35,645 nt of DNA from the IMG/VR virus record IMGVR_UViG_3300032087_000913, positions 1 to 35,645 of that record; one strand, 5' to 3'. The position numbers and the translations under genes are program-made. How positions within the stretch are numbered: position 1 is the first letter of the stretch; each line of letters starts with the position of its first letter. The DNA is from a virus. Below the pieces are notes generated by a model. That model made no database searches, was not told the DNA's origin, and was given only the letters and a program-made list of their open reading frames with translations. This document shows, piece after piece, positions 8,346 through 16,203 of this stretch.

Positions 8346-8503
8346 TTCCGTTCCCCTATTTTTTTAGTTTTTGCAATATAGCTACCAACAACTAAACTGT
8401 CATTGTAACCGGTCATTTCTTTACATTTTTCTTCCTTTTCCTCAATAGACATATAGTAATCTATATTTCCACTTGGTCTAGGATTTCCTTTTAACTGTTC
8501 CAT
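8342..8503 (-). CDS. 53-aa micro-protein after the capsid gene
   Basis: The ORF starts MEQLKGNPRPSGNIDYYM, then a Glu/Lys-rich helix, then a short C-terminal part (SLVVGSYIAKTKKIGERK). It is the first gene after the capsid gene and lies beyond a hairpin, so it may be expressed at a lower level. Its stop overlaps the next start (ATGA). No family recognised; its ribosome-binding site is weak. Confidence 0.7.
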   Translation of the reverse strand: MEQLKGNPRPSGNIDYYMSIEEKEEKCKEMTGYNDSLVVGSYIAKTKKIGERK

Positions 8504-8525
8504 ATTTTATCTCAATAAAAGTAGA

Positions 8526-8541
8526 GGAGCCCGAAGGCTCC
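8526..8541 (-). terminator. UUCG-loop hairpin after the major capsid gene
   Basis: On the minus strand the RNA reads GGAGCC-UUCG-GGCUCC, a 6-bp all-matched stem with the very stable UUCG tetraloop, 15 nt past the capsid stop codon. The following tract (TCTACTTTTATT) is only partly U-rich. This is probably a leaky terminator or an mRNA-end stabiliser that keeps capsid mRNA more abundant than the downstream transcript. Confidence 0.75.
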
Positions 8542-8556
8542 CCCACAGTGACAATA

Positions 8557-9531
8557 TTAGTCAATTCCGTAGAAAGCTGAGACTAATGCTTCACCTCTTA
8601 GTACTTTCGCACCATAAACGTGAAGACCTCTAACTATGTCACCAAACGAACTTGGGTCTCTAAGGACTTCAGTTGAGATGATAGTTTGAGCAGTCGCAGT
8701 AGACGAGATATGACCTGCCAAACATTTACCTGCAGCATTAGTTGTTGCAGCAATGTTATTAGACTTGTACATATCAAATCCTCTTAGTTTTCCACTGGAT
8801 ACTAACCCGTTTCTAATTGAACCTTGACCTGCGTTGAAGTCAACAGATAACAATTTAGAAGAAGCTTGACCTAGTTGCTCGTAGAAGTCAGGACTTGCAA
8901 CGAACCATCTTCCTTCTTCAGGAACATTTTGCTCGTCAAGTAGTCTTGCCATTCTAGCCATAACGTCAATTGGGTCATGTTCACTAGAACCAAAACCTAT
9001 GTCAAGGTTACCTGTTCCGTCAAAAGTACCGGCTGCTAAATCTGTAGCATTGTCAGCACCGAGAACGTGGTCAGGTGAAGAACTTGACACACCAGAGAAC
9101 ATAGTAGCTATAACAGCAGCATCATACGAATCTCTAAGAGCGTAAGCTGCAGAGCTAGAAGCTACTTCTTTGAAGTTGACATGTGACATGTTAGTTTCAA
9201 TATCATCTACGATGAATTTGAAAGCTTTCGCACTATCAACAACCAAAGTAAGTTCTTGGTCTGTTAGTTTTGTTTGTGTAGTATCGCTACCTCTTGTGTA
9301 GTCATACACAGTGATAACGGGTTCTTTTATGATTTTAACTGAGTCTCCGTAAGCAGAAATCTCACCGGCATAGTCGGTGTTCGTAATAGCTTCTACAACC
9401 GAGGCTTTTCTAAAAAAGTTTAAAACCTTTTTAGAGTAAACCGAAGGTAAAAAGAAACTATTAGCCTGTCCACTTACGGAGTTTGCAAAGTTAGCATCAG
9501 TATCAGTACTCGGTTCAAAATATTGAGCCAT
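8557..9531 (-). CDS. Major capsid protein
   Basis: The protein has 324 residues and follows the scaffold gene by 29 bp with a strong GGAG ribosome-binding site. The sequence fits an HK97-fold coat protein: N-terminal arm (residues 1-45), helix and strand region with VYDYTRGSDTTQTKLTDQEL and VDSAKAFKFIVDDIE, a spine-like helical segment with YALRDSYDAAVIATMFSG, and a C-terminal region (FGDIVRGLHVYGAKVL). These segments resemble the coat proteins of T7-like and marine podoviruses. It would form the icosahedral shell. A stable hairpin follows its stop codon. Asp codons followed by C are GAC (Asp-Pro, Asp-His), in line with GATC avoidance in this half of the window. Confidence 0.88.
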   Translation of the reverse strand: MAQYFEPSTDTDANFANSVSGQANSFFLPSVYSKKVLNFFRKASVVEAITNTDYAGEISAYGDSVKIIKEPVITVYDYTRGSDTTQTKLTDQELTLVVDSAKAFKFIVDDIETNMSHVNFKEVASSSAAYALRDSYDAAVIATMFSGVSSSSPDHVLGADNATDLAAGTFDGTGNLDIGFGSSEHDPIDVMARMARLLDEQNVPEEGRWFVASPDFYEQLGQASSKLLSVDFNAGQGSIRNGLVSSGKLRGFDMYKSNNIAATTNAAGKCLAGHISSTATAQTIISTEVLRDPSSFGDIVRGLHVYGAKVLRGEALVSAFYGID

Positions 9532-9560
9532 GATATTACTCCTTTATAGTAGTTATAGTT

Positions 9561-10433
9561 TTATTTTGTGATTCTGCCTTCTTGCATAGCTAAACTGATA
9601 TCTTCTTCGAATTTATCAAATTCATCCATACTAAGGGCAGCAATCTCCCTTTCTGACCAAATCTTTTCCTGTTTAGGTTCTACACTTGTTGTTTTAGTAG
9701 AAACTAAATCAGCAGCAGATTGTCTGGTCGGTTTAGAAGATGACTTTTTATCTTGAGGAACGTCAAATCCTAAATCCTTTTTAAACAAATCAAGGGCTCT
9801 AGAGGCTAAGTCTGCATCATCGCTGTTACTGTATACCCAATCTTGGATAGACTGTGGCTGCTGTGTTGCCCACCCATGAAATTCATCACTGTTTCTGATA
9901 TCTTCAAAATCAGGATGCCTTTCCATTAACCTTTTTTCTGCATCTTGTCGTATTAAATCCTGCTCTCTTTGTTGGAGTTTACTAAGACGTTCTTCTAGAA
10001 CTTTTGCCTTAGATTCACTTTGTAAGTGAGCAACAGTCTCTACGACTTCATACACATCAGGATATTCTTTCTTAAATTGTTCTAACTCTTCTTCAGTTTT
10101 AGGAGCTTGGTAGTCAGTTCTATTTTTAGTAGCTTCATCCAATAACTCCTGTTCTCGAGCTTTAAACTCATTAAGTTTACTATCGTAATGTTTTTTTAAA
10201 TCGTCATAACGCTTTTTGTAGTTTGGTCGCTTGTAAGGTTTATCCTTACTTTCTGCTTCTACTTCTACTTCTACTTCTTCAACAGATTCTTCTGAAGGTT
10301 GTTCAGGAGTTTCTTCTTTGAAGAATAAACTTTCTGACGAAATAAAAGGTTTTGTATCCTCTTTATGCCAAGCTTTGTTTTGATTATAAGGATTAGCTTG
10401 AACTTCTTCCTCTTGTAAGACTTGTTCAGTCAT
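9561..10433 (-). CDS. Capsid assembly scaffold protein
   Basis: The protein has 290 residues, is very charged, and has no Cys. Residues 40-70 are Glu-rich (a run of VEVEVEAES type). Residues 70-170 form a long Lys/Glu/Arg coiled coil (KKRYDDLKKHYDSKLNEF, EERLSKLQQREQDLIRQDAE). The C-terminal region is basic and polar (KKDLGFDVPQDKKSSSKP) and ends with a short helix. Position directly before the capsid gene, charge and coiled coil are the usual marks of a scaffold that templates the procapsid and is then lost. Confidence 0.85.
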   Translation of the reverse strand: MTEQVLQEEEVQANPYNQNKAWHKEDTKPFISSESLFFKEETPEQPSEESVEEVEVEVEAESKDKPYKRPNYKKRYDDLKKHYDSKLNEFKAREQELLDEATKNRTDYQAPKTEEELEQFKKEYPDVYEVVETVAHLQSESKAKVLEERLSKLQQREQDLIRQDAEKRLMERHPDFEDIRNSDEFHGWATQQPQSIQDWVYSNSDDADLASRALDLFKKDLGFDVPQDKKSSSKPTRQSAADLVSTKTTSVEPKQEKIWSEREIAALSMDEFDKFEEDISLAMQEGRITK

Positions 10434-10561
10434 TTTCTTTTCTCCTACTCAGGGCTTCGTTTAACAAGGTAGCTGCGTGTGCACTTGCAGGGCTTGTCTT
10501 GTAAAGGTAGCCTTTCGGTTAATATATGATAAAGTGCCTATGCCTAGGGTAGCTTTATCGC
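10434..10561 (-). other. 128-nt intergenic region with a stem-loop
   Basis: This is the only long gap inside the compact late operon. No ORF with a start codon lies here on the minus strand. Just after the 222-aa stop, GATAAAG (10528-10534) pairs with CTTTATC (10553-10559), and CCTA pairs with TAGG inside it, giving a 32-nt stem-loop. There is no U-tract, so it is more likely a processing or stability element than a terminator. The rest of the gap may be the scaffold leader. Confidence 0.6.
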
Positions 10562-11230
10562 TTAGCTCCGAACGTAGGGTCTAGTAGAAAGCATAGACTT
10601 TTTGAGTTCTTCATCGACTAAGTCAGATTGCTCTTGCATTGCTGCTTGAGAACCAACTGTCTCTTTAGTAACTCTAATGTCCTGTTCCACTGGCTGTTTT
10701 TCAACAGGCATAGTAACAGTTTCTTCCTCTTCTATTAGCCCACCTTCTTGAGCTTGTAGTCTTTCATCTGCTTCACGTTCTGCTTCTTTCATCATTGACA
10801 TTAAATTGTCAGCTCCGATTTCTTCAGTCGCTTTAGCAGTAAAGACAAACTCACCATCCGATAGCCTTGCCGGTATCGAATCGGACCTACCAGTTCCGGG
10901 ACCTTCTACAGTTCCAGAACCTGTAAATTCTGTTGCGCTCTCGACTACTTGGTCGAATATTTCACTTAGTCTGTCGTCTTTCTCGAGAGCATCTATTAAA
11001 TAATTTCTATCTTGATTAGACAATGTTTCTTGTACAACATAGTCTACGTAATCTTCTTCCATCTGTTCGTCAGGAACCATAGGTGCGTTTATCTCTTCAA
11101 CTCCTCCGAGCATCATTTCCATTTGAGTATCTACGTCACCGCCTTCTTGGAAAACACCTCTACCTTTAAGTACATCAGCTCTAGTAACTTTACCATCACC
11201 TGTTAAATCTGGAAAATCTTTTTTTGCCAT
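10562..11230 (-). CDS. Structural protein with dockerin/EF-hand-like calcium loop
   Basis: The protein has 222 residues and is acidic. Residues 8-19 (DLTGDGKVTRAD) match a 12-residue EF-hand/dockerin calcium loop with ligands at positions 1, 3, 5 and 12. Residues around 108-140 carry GPGTGRSDSIPARLSDGEFV, a motif seen in many phage virion-associated proteins. The C-terminal third is helical and Glu/Gln-rich. It lies between the portal and scaffold and could be a minor head protein. It starts 1 bp after the 76-aa stop with an AGAGGA ribosome-binding site. Calcium binding is predicted only from the motif. Confidence 0.7.
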   Translation of the reverse strand: MAKKDFPDLTGDGKVTRADVLKGRGVFQEGGDVDTQMEMMLGGVEEINAPMVPDEQMEEDYVDYVVQETLSNQDRNYLIDALEKDDRLSEIFDQVVESATEFTGSGTVEGPGTGRSDSIPARLSDGEFVFTAKATEEIGADNLMSMMKEAEREADERLQAQEGGLIEEEETVTMPVEKQPVEQDIRVTKETVGSQAAMQEQSDLVDEELKKSMLSTRPYVRS

Positions 11231-11231
11231 T

Positions 11232-11462
11232 TTAATCCTCTATTCTATTCAGGGCTTCCTTCACCTGTTCCGCCAACTGCTCTAGGTGTACCAGAGAACG
11301 TAGTTTCCCCTGCAACCGGAACATTTCCGATTCCGATGTTGCCACCACCAGTGCCTGTTGGTCCAAGTTCTTGAGGTGATTGAGGTGCTCCTTCAGGGCT
11401 TCCCATACCTCCGGGTTGTGGACTACCGGTGTTAGCTTCTTCGCCTGTTGTTTGGTTAGCAT
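11232..11462 (-). CDS. 76-aa protein overprinted on the portal 3' end
   Basis: This helical protein starts MLTKQQAKKLTPVVHNPEVW and continues with amphipathic helices (EMFRLQGKLRSLVHLEQLAE). The NPEVWEALKEHL and RLQGKL elements resemble small proteins encoded near portal and terminase genes of other phages. It has its own ribosome-binding site (AGGA, 7 nt before ATG) and its stop is 1 bp from the next start. It lies in another frame over the last 72 codons of the portal, where the portal is Gly/Pro/Ser-rich and probably disordered. This pattern indicates a genuine overlapping gene. Function is unknown; a head-completion role is possible. Confidence 0.75.
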   Translation of the reverse strand: MLTKQQAKKLTPVVHNPEVWEALKEHLNHLKNLDQQALVVATSESEMFRLQGKLRSLVHLEQLAEQVKEALNRIED

Positions 11463-13428
11463 TTTGCATTCCTATTATCTGTGCCATGATAGCTGCTTCT
11501 TCAGGGTCATTGAGTATTTCATCAGGGTCTAAATCTAAGCTATAGGCTAATTCACTTACGAGTTTAGAAATTTTAACGAAAGGAGCTATAGCCGGACTTT
11601 GTGCAGTTTGTAAGAACATAGTCAACCTTTGGCTTCGTACTTCTTTTTGCATCAAGCTATTTGTTCCTGTAGCTCTAACTTCTAAATCACCTTTAACATC
11701 AAGACCACCTTCAAAGAATTGCATGTTCCATTGGAAATACGATTCTCCTAAAGGTTTCAATAAAAAATCATCAAGATTCTTTATCACAGTCTTAATATTT
11801 AAACTAGATGCCCCTAATAACATGGACATACCAGAGGCTGTCCTTGTCATACTTTGTACACCCGTTTGCCCGTGAGAGTAACTAGGTATGCCTGTTTGCT
11901 CGTCTGCAAGTTGTCTAAACTTGTCAAACATCATCATATTTTCGGGAGCAGTGTTGGGGAACTTCAAGCCATATATTGACTGTCCGGGCATCCCTGCCTG
12001 TCTTCTAAAGACTTTCCCCGGATAGACCTCCATTGACTGCCCACCGACTAAAGCTGATTCATCTACGTCAAAAACAAGAGAACCTGCTAAAGCTAGATTA
12101 TCAATTGCCATTCTAGCATGACCATTCATAATCTGTTGAGAATCATCCATGTTCTCAGCAACTCCAATACCAAAGAAGTTATAAGGATTTCTTTCGTATG
12201 GAAAAGCGTTGTATGGTATGCGGTATGGAGTAAATGGATTAACAACAGCTCTTAGCAATTTATCTCCACATACCCATGCATTTATTTGTACTTCGTCTAG
12301 GTCGTCAACAGAATCATCTAACTCTATTCCAACCTCTCTAGCATATTCAGCATCCATGATGCCCCAATATTCTAGAACCTCAAAGTTGCTTCCGTAATCA
12401 TCTTCTCTAGCATCGTCTTTGAGTTGACTTTCAAAATCTTTTTCTACGTAGTTTGCTCCCATTTGGATACAACTACGGATTGCTTCTTCGTCAAAGTAAG
12501 GCATATTTCTTAATTGCCTTAATTGACTTTTGTTCATTTTGTGTCTATGGATTACATATTCACATTCTTCTATGTTTGTAGCTGCAGGGTCTGGATAAAA
12601 ATCCCAACAACTAACAAACTCAATTCGAGGGACTCTAACCTCTAAAGGATTATAATTTCTCTCGCCCCCTTCATCTGACCACTTGTGTAACTTTTTGTTA
12701 AAGTTAAAAGGTCCCTTTACGATTCCTGTTCCTAATAAGGCTGCTTCTAGCAAAGCATTTCGTATTTCAGAAGAACCGTTTGATTCTTCGATTTGGTCAT
12801 GTATAAGTTTTTCCATTCGTCTTGCAGCTTTTTCTGCAGGACTTATTTCAGGTATTTCTGGTATAGCACTTAAACCTTCAGCTAGTATACCATCAGCTTT
12901 TTGTTCTATACTTTCAAGTGTCGGGTAAGTAGAACCGGCAGGTAATGTACGACCATCTCCTTCAAAACCTACATCAAATGGGTCACCTACAACATTACCT
13001 AAGTTATCTTCGTTTATTTCTAAACTAGGTGTAGGATTTTGTGGGTCTAGATATGCGTTTTCTTTTTCACCTTCAGGTAATTTAGTTTCTGCAATACCTA
13101 TAGGAAACTTTCCTGTTCCAAAAATAACATCAACTAATTGACCAAAAGCAGCTAGTACTTTTGTTTTAGTTATCTTAACAAAGACTCTAGACTTTTCAGA
13201 GTCTCTAAACTTGACTGATTTTTTATAGAGTCCTCTGTAGTTTTCGTAGGCTCTTAGCCATCTTCTTTCATCAGTCTCTCTAGAATCTTCAGCTTTAGCA
13301 TAGCGACTATTAATAATACCAACTAAGTTAAGCTTCTGGTCTAATTCTAAATCTAGAGTTTTTCCAGACTCACCTTCAACATCCGTGTAGATGTTGTCAG
13401 CATTTAAAAATGTATTTTCTTCTGCCAT
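11245..13428 (-). CDS. Portal protein
   Basis: The protein has 727 residues, close to the P22 portal (725 aa) and much longer than T7 gp8. An N-terminal helical region (INSRYAKAEDSRETDERRW) is followed by the wing/stem segments; AFPYERNPYNFFGIGVAENM and GHARMAIDNLALAGSLVF are typical of the portal core, and TRTASGMSMLLGASSLNIK belongs to the stem region. The last 72 residues are Gly/Pro/Ser/Thr-rich and overlap the 76-aa gene. It forms the 12-subunit ring through which terminase packages DNA. Its own ribosome-binding site is weak, in an A/T-rich junction after the 95-aa gene. Confidence 0.9.
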   Translation of the reverse strand: MAEENTFLNADNIYTDVEGESGKTLDLELDQKLNLVGIINSRYAKAEDSRETDERRWLRAYENYRGLYKKSVKFRDSEKSRVFVKITKTKVLAAFGQLVDVIFGTGKFPIGIAETKLPEGEKENAYLDPQNPTPSLEINEDNLGNVVGDPFDVGFEGDGRTLPAGSTYPTLESIEQKADGILAEGLSAIPEIPEISPAEKAARRMEKLIHDQIEESNGSSEIRNALLEAALLGTGIVKGPFNFNKKLHKWSDEGGERNYNPLEVRVPRIEFVSCWDFYPDPAATNIEECEYVIHRHKMNKSQLRQLRNMPYFDEEAIRSCIQMGANYVEKDFESQLKDDAREDDYGSNFEVLEYWGIMDAEYAREVGIELDDSVDDLDEVQINAWVCGDKLLRAVVNPFTPYRIPYNAFPYERNPYNFFGIGVAENMDDSQQIMNGHARMAIDNLALAGSLVFDVDESALVGGQSMEVYPGKVFRRQAGMPGQSIYGLKFPNTAPENMMMFDKFRQLADEQTGIPSYSHGQTGVQSMTRTASGMSMLLGASSLNIKTVIKNLDDFLLKPLGESYFQWNMQFFEGGLDVKGDLEVRATGTNSLMQKEVRSQRLTMFLQTAQSPAIAPFVKISKLVSELAYSLDLDPDEILNDPEEAAIMAQIIGMQNANQTTGEEANTGSPQPGGMGSPEGAPQSPQELGPTGTGGGNIGIGNVPVAGETTFSGTPRAVGGTGEGSPE

Positions 13429-13434
13429 ATAATT

Positions 13435-13722
13435 TTAAAATCTTTTTAAAAAATTAATGCCATATTGAGGCTTTTGTTTTTTACTCTTACTAACCCCAAT
13501 AGAAAAACCTTTCCCTAAGTTTTTATTTACATTATATGTAGTTGAAGATTTACCTCCAAATTTATTTAATTGTGCTCCAACTGAAAATCCTTTAGGTAAT
13601 TGTTTATTTGCACCAAGATTAAATGAACCTTTTTGAATATTGAGATTTGTATTTAAACTATCAAAATTTTTAAAATAATTTAAACTGCCACCATTTTTAA
13701 ATTGTAATCTTTTATTTTTCAT
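13435..13722 (-). CDS. 95-aa basic Asn/Lys/Gly-rich protein
   Basis: The protein reads MKNKRLQFKNGGSLNYFKNF and onward and contains repeated strands ending in Gly-Phe-Ser-(V/I)-Gly (KGFSVGAQL, KGFSIGVSK). This resembles a small beta-barrel or hairpin-repeat protein. It is much richer in A/T, Asn, Lys and Phe than the terminase and portal genes on each side, which suggests a later insertion. It sits between terL (2 bp) and the portal (6 bp). No family recognised. Confidence 0.7.
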   Translation of the reverse strand: MKNKRLQFKNGGSLNYFKNFDSLNTNLNIQKGSFNLGANKQLPKGFSVGAQLNKFGGKSSTTYNVNKNLGKGFSIGVSKSKKQKPQYGINFLKRF

Positions 13723-13724
13723 TT

Positions 13725-15518
13725 TTAATATCCAAAGTCTGAGTCAGCAGGTTTAAACATATCTCGTTTAAAACCTCGCATTCGCTCTAATGGATTTTCC
13801 ATTCGAGGTCTACTCATAATCATATAACGCAATGCATCATATGCGTGGTCTGAAGCGTGAGTATCCACATCTTCAGGATTATTTTTGGACAGAGGAATAC
13901 TTTGCAATTCTCTTATCAAGTTAGGACACGTATTAAATATCTGTAACTTCGGTCTGCCACTTTCTCTTGTTTTTAAATATTCGTGTATTTGAATTTTACC
14001 TTGTATTCTATTTTTATCTGCCCTTCTAAGCTTATGTCCGGCTTTAAGTAAAGCTTCACCTACAGTTGGACCAGTCGTACCTGTGTTAGCCCATGCTGCA
14101 GTATCTAATACACCATTTACGGAGAAAGGGTCTTCTATCTCCATATCGGTTATTATAGCCCCTAATTCTTCTCCTGTCAAGCCTTTTCTATACAATTCGC
14201 GATAAATAATCAAAGTATTGTCGTTCATATCGATAATTCCCCACAAACAACAGCTTTCTGAAGCATATCCGTAGTCAATTCCTTTTACTCTTTCCCAAGC
14301 AACCGGAAGCTCAAATGGAGTGATAACATGAACAGTTGGGTCAAATTCTACAAATGCAGCTCCCTCTGCAACATCCCAATTCCCTTCTAAGAGTTGTTTA
14401 CGTTGTAGAGGTGGTAAGGATTTTAGCATCTGCTCATAGATACCATCCTTTGCTAAGTATGGATTGTCTATTAACTTAGCCGGGATAAACTTTCGTGTTA
14501 AACCATCAGCACCTAAAAAGCTTTGATTAGATTCGTTTGGTTCTATGTAACGTTTTTTAACCCAATGAGAACCAACCCCTCCCGGGTTTGCAGTGCAACG
14601 AAGATATGTTTTTATTTCAGGGTCGGTTGTTCTTAAACGAGAGGCTAAATAGTTCCATGAGAACTCTGTAGGTAGGTGTGTAATTTCATCAAAACCAATC
14701 CATGAATAGGCTTGTCCTTGATATCTGTATACATCAGCATCTCGCTCAAGAAAACCAAACTCCACTTTTGCACCTGAAGGGAAGTTCCAAAGTTTTTCTA
14801 CTTCTCTAAACTTAGCACCGGGAAATGCTTGTGGATAAAGCTCTCTGGATTTATCTATCATCTCTCGGAGTTCTGGCATCGACCTTCTTAATATTAAAGC
14901 TCGGTGTGCCGGACGATGTGCGTAGCGTAGTGGGTCAACTATCATTGCATAGCTTTTACCACCACCGGCAGCACCGCCATATAAAACATCTTTTTCGTCT
15001 GCTGCTAAGAATTCTGTTTGCGGTCCCTCATTAGGATGAAAGATTACTTTCGCATCTTTTAAAACCTCTTGAACAGAAGGAGCGACTTTTTCTAAATCAC
15101 TATCGATAACAACAGTATTCTTTGTAGGCTCTGTTGCTTTTTTAATTATTTCTTTTTCTTCTTTTACTTTCTTTTCTTTAGCTGCAAGCTTGGCTTTGGC
15201 TTTTTGTATTTCTTTTTCTTTCTTTGCTAAAGCTCTTTTACGTTGTGTAGCCACAGTAAAACGACTCCTTGGCTCTGGAGGAGTTACTTTCTTGATAATC
15301 TTGGATAGTCCTACGTGACTGATTTTTCTATCTGCTTCTAGCGAGAGTTGCTCTGCTGCTTCACGTAGAGAGTATTTCTTGTCTTGAACCAAAGCAATAT
15401 ATTTGAGAAGAAGCTCTTGTTGCTTTGGAATTGGCTTAAGATAGCCTTTGATTTCGGATTGCTCGTAACCAAACGGTATGGTTACACCTTTCTTTTTAAT
15501 ATAGCCTTCTTGGGGCAT
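13725..15518 (-). CDS. terL: Terminase large subunit with an N-terminal DNA-binding extension
   Basis: This is the DNA-packaging motor (597 aa). The ATPase domain has Walker A GGAAGGGKS (181-189), Walker B WIGFDEI (273-279, catalytic Glu278) and coupling motif CTANPGG (308-314). The nuclease domain has Asp415 (GIDYG), Asp472 (VLDTAAW) and Asp557/Asp561 (SDHAYDALRY), the usual acidic cluster. Ahead of these is an unusual extension of about 160 residues. Residues 48-76 (YSLREAAEQLSLEADRKISH and onward) look like a helix-turn-helix, and residues 90-130 are a Lys/Glu/Ala coiled coil. The gene starts with a TAATG overlap with the 50-aa gene. The extension may assist the small subunit in DNA recognition (inference). 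Confidence 0.95.
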   Translation of the reverse strand: MPQEGYIKKKGVTIPFGYEQSEIKGYLKPIPKQQELLLKYIALVQDKKYSLREAAEQLSLEADRKISHVGLSKIIKKVTPPEPRSRFTVATQRKRALAKKEKEIQKAKAKLAAKEKKVKEEKEIIKKATEPTKNTVVIDSDLEKVAPSVQEVLKDAKVIFHPNEGPQTEFLAADEKDVLYGGAAGGGKSYAMIVDPLRYAHRPAHRALILRRSMPELREMIDKSRELYPQAFPGAKFREVEKLWNFPSGAKVEFGFLERDADVYRYQGQAYSWIGFDEITHLPTEFSWNYLASRLRTTDPEIKTYLRCTANPGGVGSHWVKKRYIEPNESNQSFLGADGLTRKFIPAKLIDNPYLAKDGIYEQMLKSLPPLQRKQLLEGNWDVAEGAAFVEFDPTVHVITPFELPVAWERVKGIDYGYASESCCLWGIIDMNDNTLIIYRELYRKGLTGEELGAIITDMEIEDPFSVNGVLDTAAWANTGTTGPTVGEALLKAGHKLRRADKNRIQGKIQIHEYLKTRESGRPKLQIFNTCPNLIRELQSIPLSKNNPEDVDTHASDHAYDALRYMIMSRPRMENPLERMRGFKRDMFKPADSDFGY

Positions 15519-15670
15519 TATTCTTTATCTTTGTTAAATATTCTATCCCAATTCTTTTCGAATTGCTTTTGGTCTCGAATACCTTTACCCCTCATAGATA
15601 AACGTCCCTTTTGCTTTGCAAGGGCTTTAAACTTTACTGGATGTTGGTCAGTGCCAATTTGCCTACCCAT
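15518..15670 (-). CDS. 50-aa basic protein between terS and terL
   Basis: The protein starts MGRQIGTDQHPVKFKALAKQ, is Lys/Arg/Gln-rich, and ends NWDRIFNKDKE. Its stop overlaps the terL start (TAATG) and its ATG directly follows the 96-aa stop, so it is well tied into the operon. No domain recognised. It is one of four basic mini-proteins in a row here. Confidence 0.75.
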   Translation of the reverse strand: MGRQIGTDQHPVKFKALAKQKGRLSMRGKGIRDQKQFEKNWDRIFNKDKE

Positions 15671-15961
15671 TTACCACTTAACCTTGTCAGCCCAATATGC
15701 TGCTGACATTTTTCCTTTTGCTATGTTCTTAGCATGACGTGCTTTGAAAGATTTACGTTTAGCTTTCATTCTAGCTGATTCACCTGCTTTGGGCTTTCCG
15801 GCTGTACTGGCTCCTTGTTCACCAAAACGAATAGTCTTAACCTTGTCACCAACTTTAGCAACAACAACATGAGACTTCTTAGGATGGCTAGGAGTACGTT
15901 TAGGTTTATTATAACCAGATACACCGGCTCTAGCAAGTCTTGGGTCTTTTTTCTTAGGCAT
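15671..15961 (-). CDS. 96-aa conserved basic protein
   Basis: The protein starts MPKKKDPRLARAGVSGYNKP, includes KRTPSHPKKSHVVVAKVGDK, and ends SFKARHAKNIAKGKMSAAYW plus six residues. Such a sequence is recurrent in marine phages (a DUF-type family; I am not sure of the number). It is strongly basic with no catalytic motif. The TPSHP-KKSHVVVA segment and the aromatic C-terminus look like a folded core with basic arms, perhaps nucleic-acid binding (inference). It overlaps the 80-aa stop by one base. Confidence 0.8.
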   Translation of the reverse strand: MPKKKDPRLARAGVSGYNKPKRTPSHPKKSHVVVAKVGDKVKTIRFGEQGASTAGKPKAGESARMKAKRKSFKARHAKNIAKGKMSAAYWADKVKW

Positions 15962-16203
15962 TATCTTTTCTTTCCTTTATGTAGTCCATGCTTCGCATGT
16001 TGCTTACCTTTCTTTGTAGCTTCTCTTTTCTTTTTATTAGCTGCTGCTAGTTTCTTTCTTCCTGCTGCAGTTGATTTAAGTTTCTTTATAGTAGCTGCAG
16101 GTGCGTAGACTTCTCCAGTCTCTGAAGACTTTTTACCACTAGGAGTTCTCCATTTTTGTTTAGTCCACTTCTTTAAAGACTTCTGAGACTTTTTAAGTGC
16201 CAT
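15961..16203 (-). CDS. 80-aa histone-tail-like Lys-rich protein
   Basis: About 24 of 80 residues are Lys, with many Ala, as in TAAGRKKLAAANKKKREA and GKQHAKHGLHKGKKR. The N-terminal part (SLKKWTKQKWRT) followed by SGKKSSETGEVYAPAATIKK is a signature shared by small proteins of marine phages and some large algal viruses. This charge points to DNA or RNA binding, possibly DNA compaction or packaging help (inference). It overlaps its neighbours by one base on each side. Confidence 0.8.
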   Translation of the reverse strand: MALKKSQKSLKKWTKQKWRTPSGKKSSETGEVYAPAATIKKLKSTAAGRKKLAAANKKKREATKKGKQHAKHGLHKGKKR

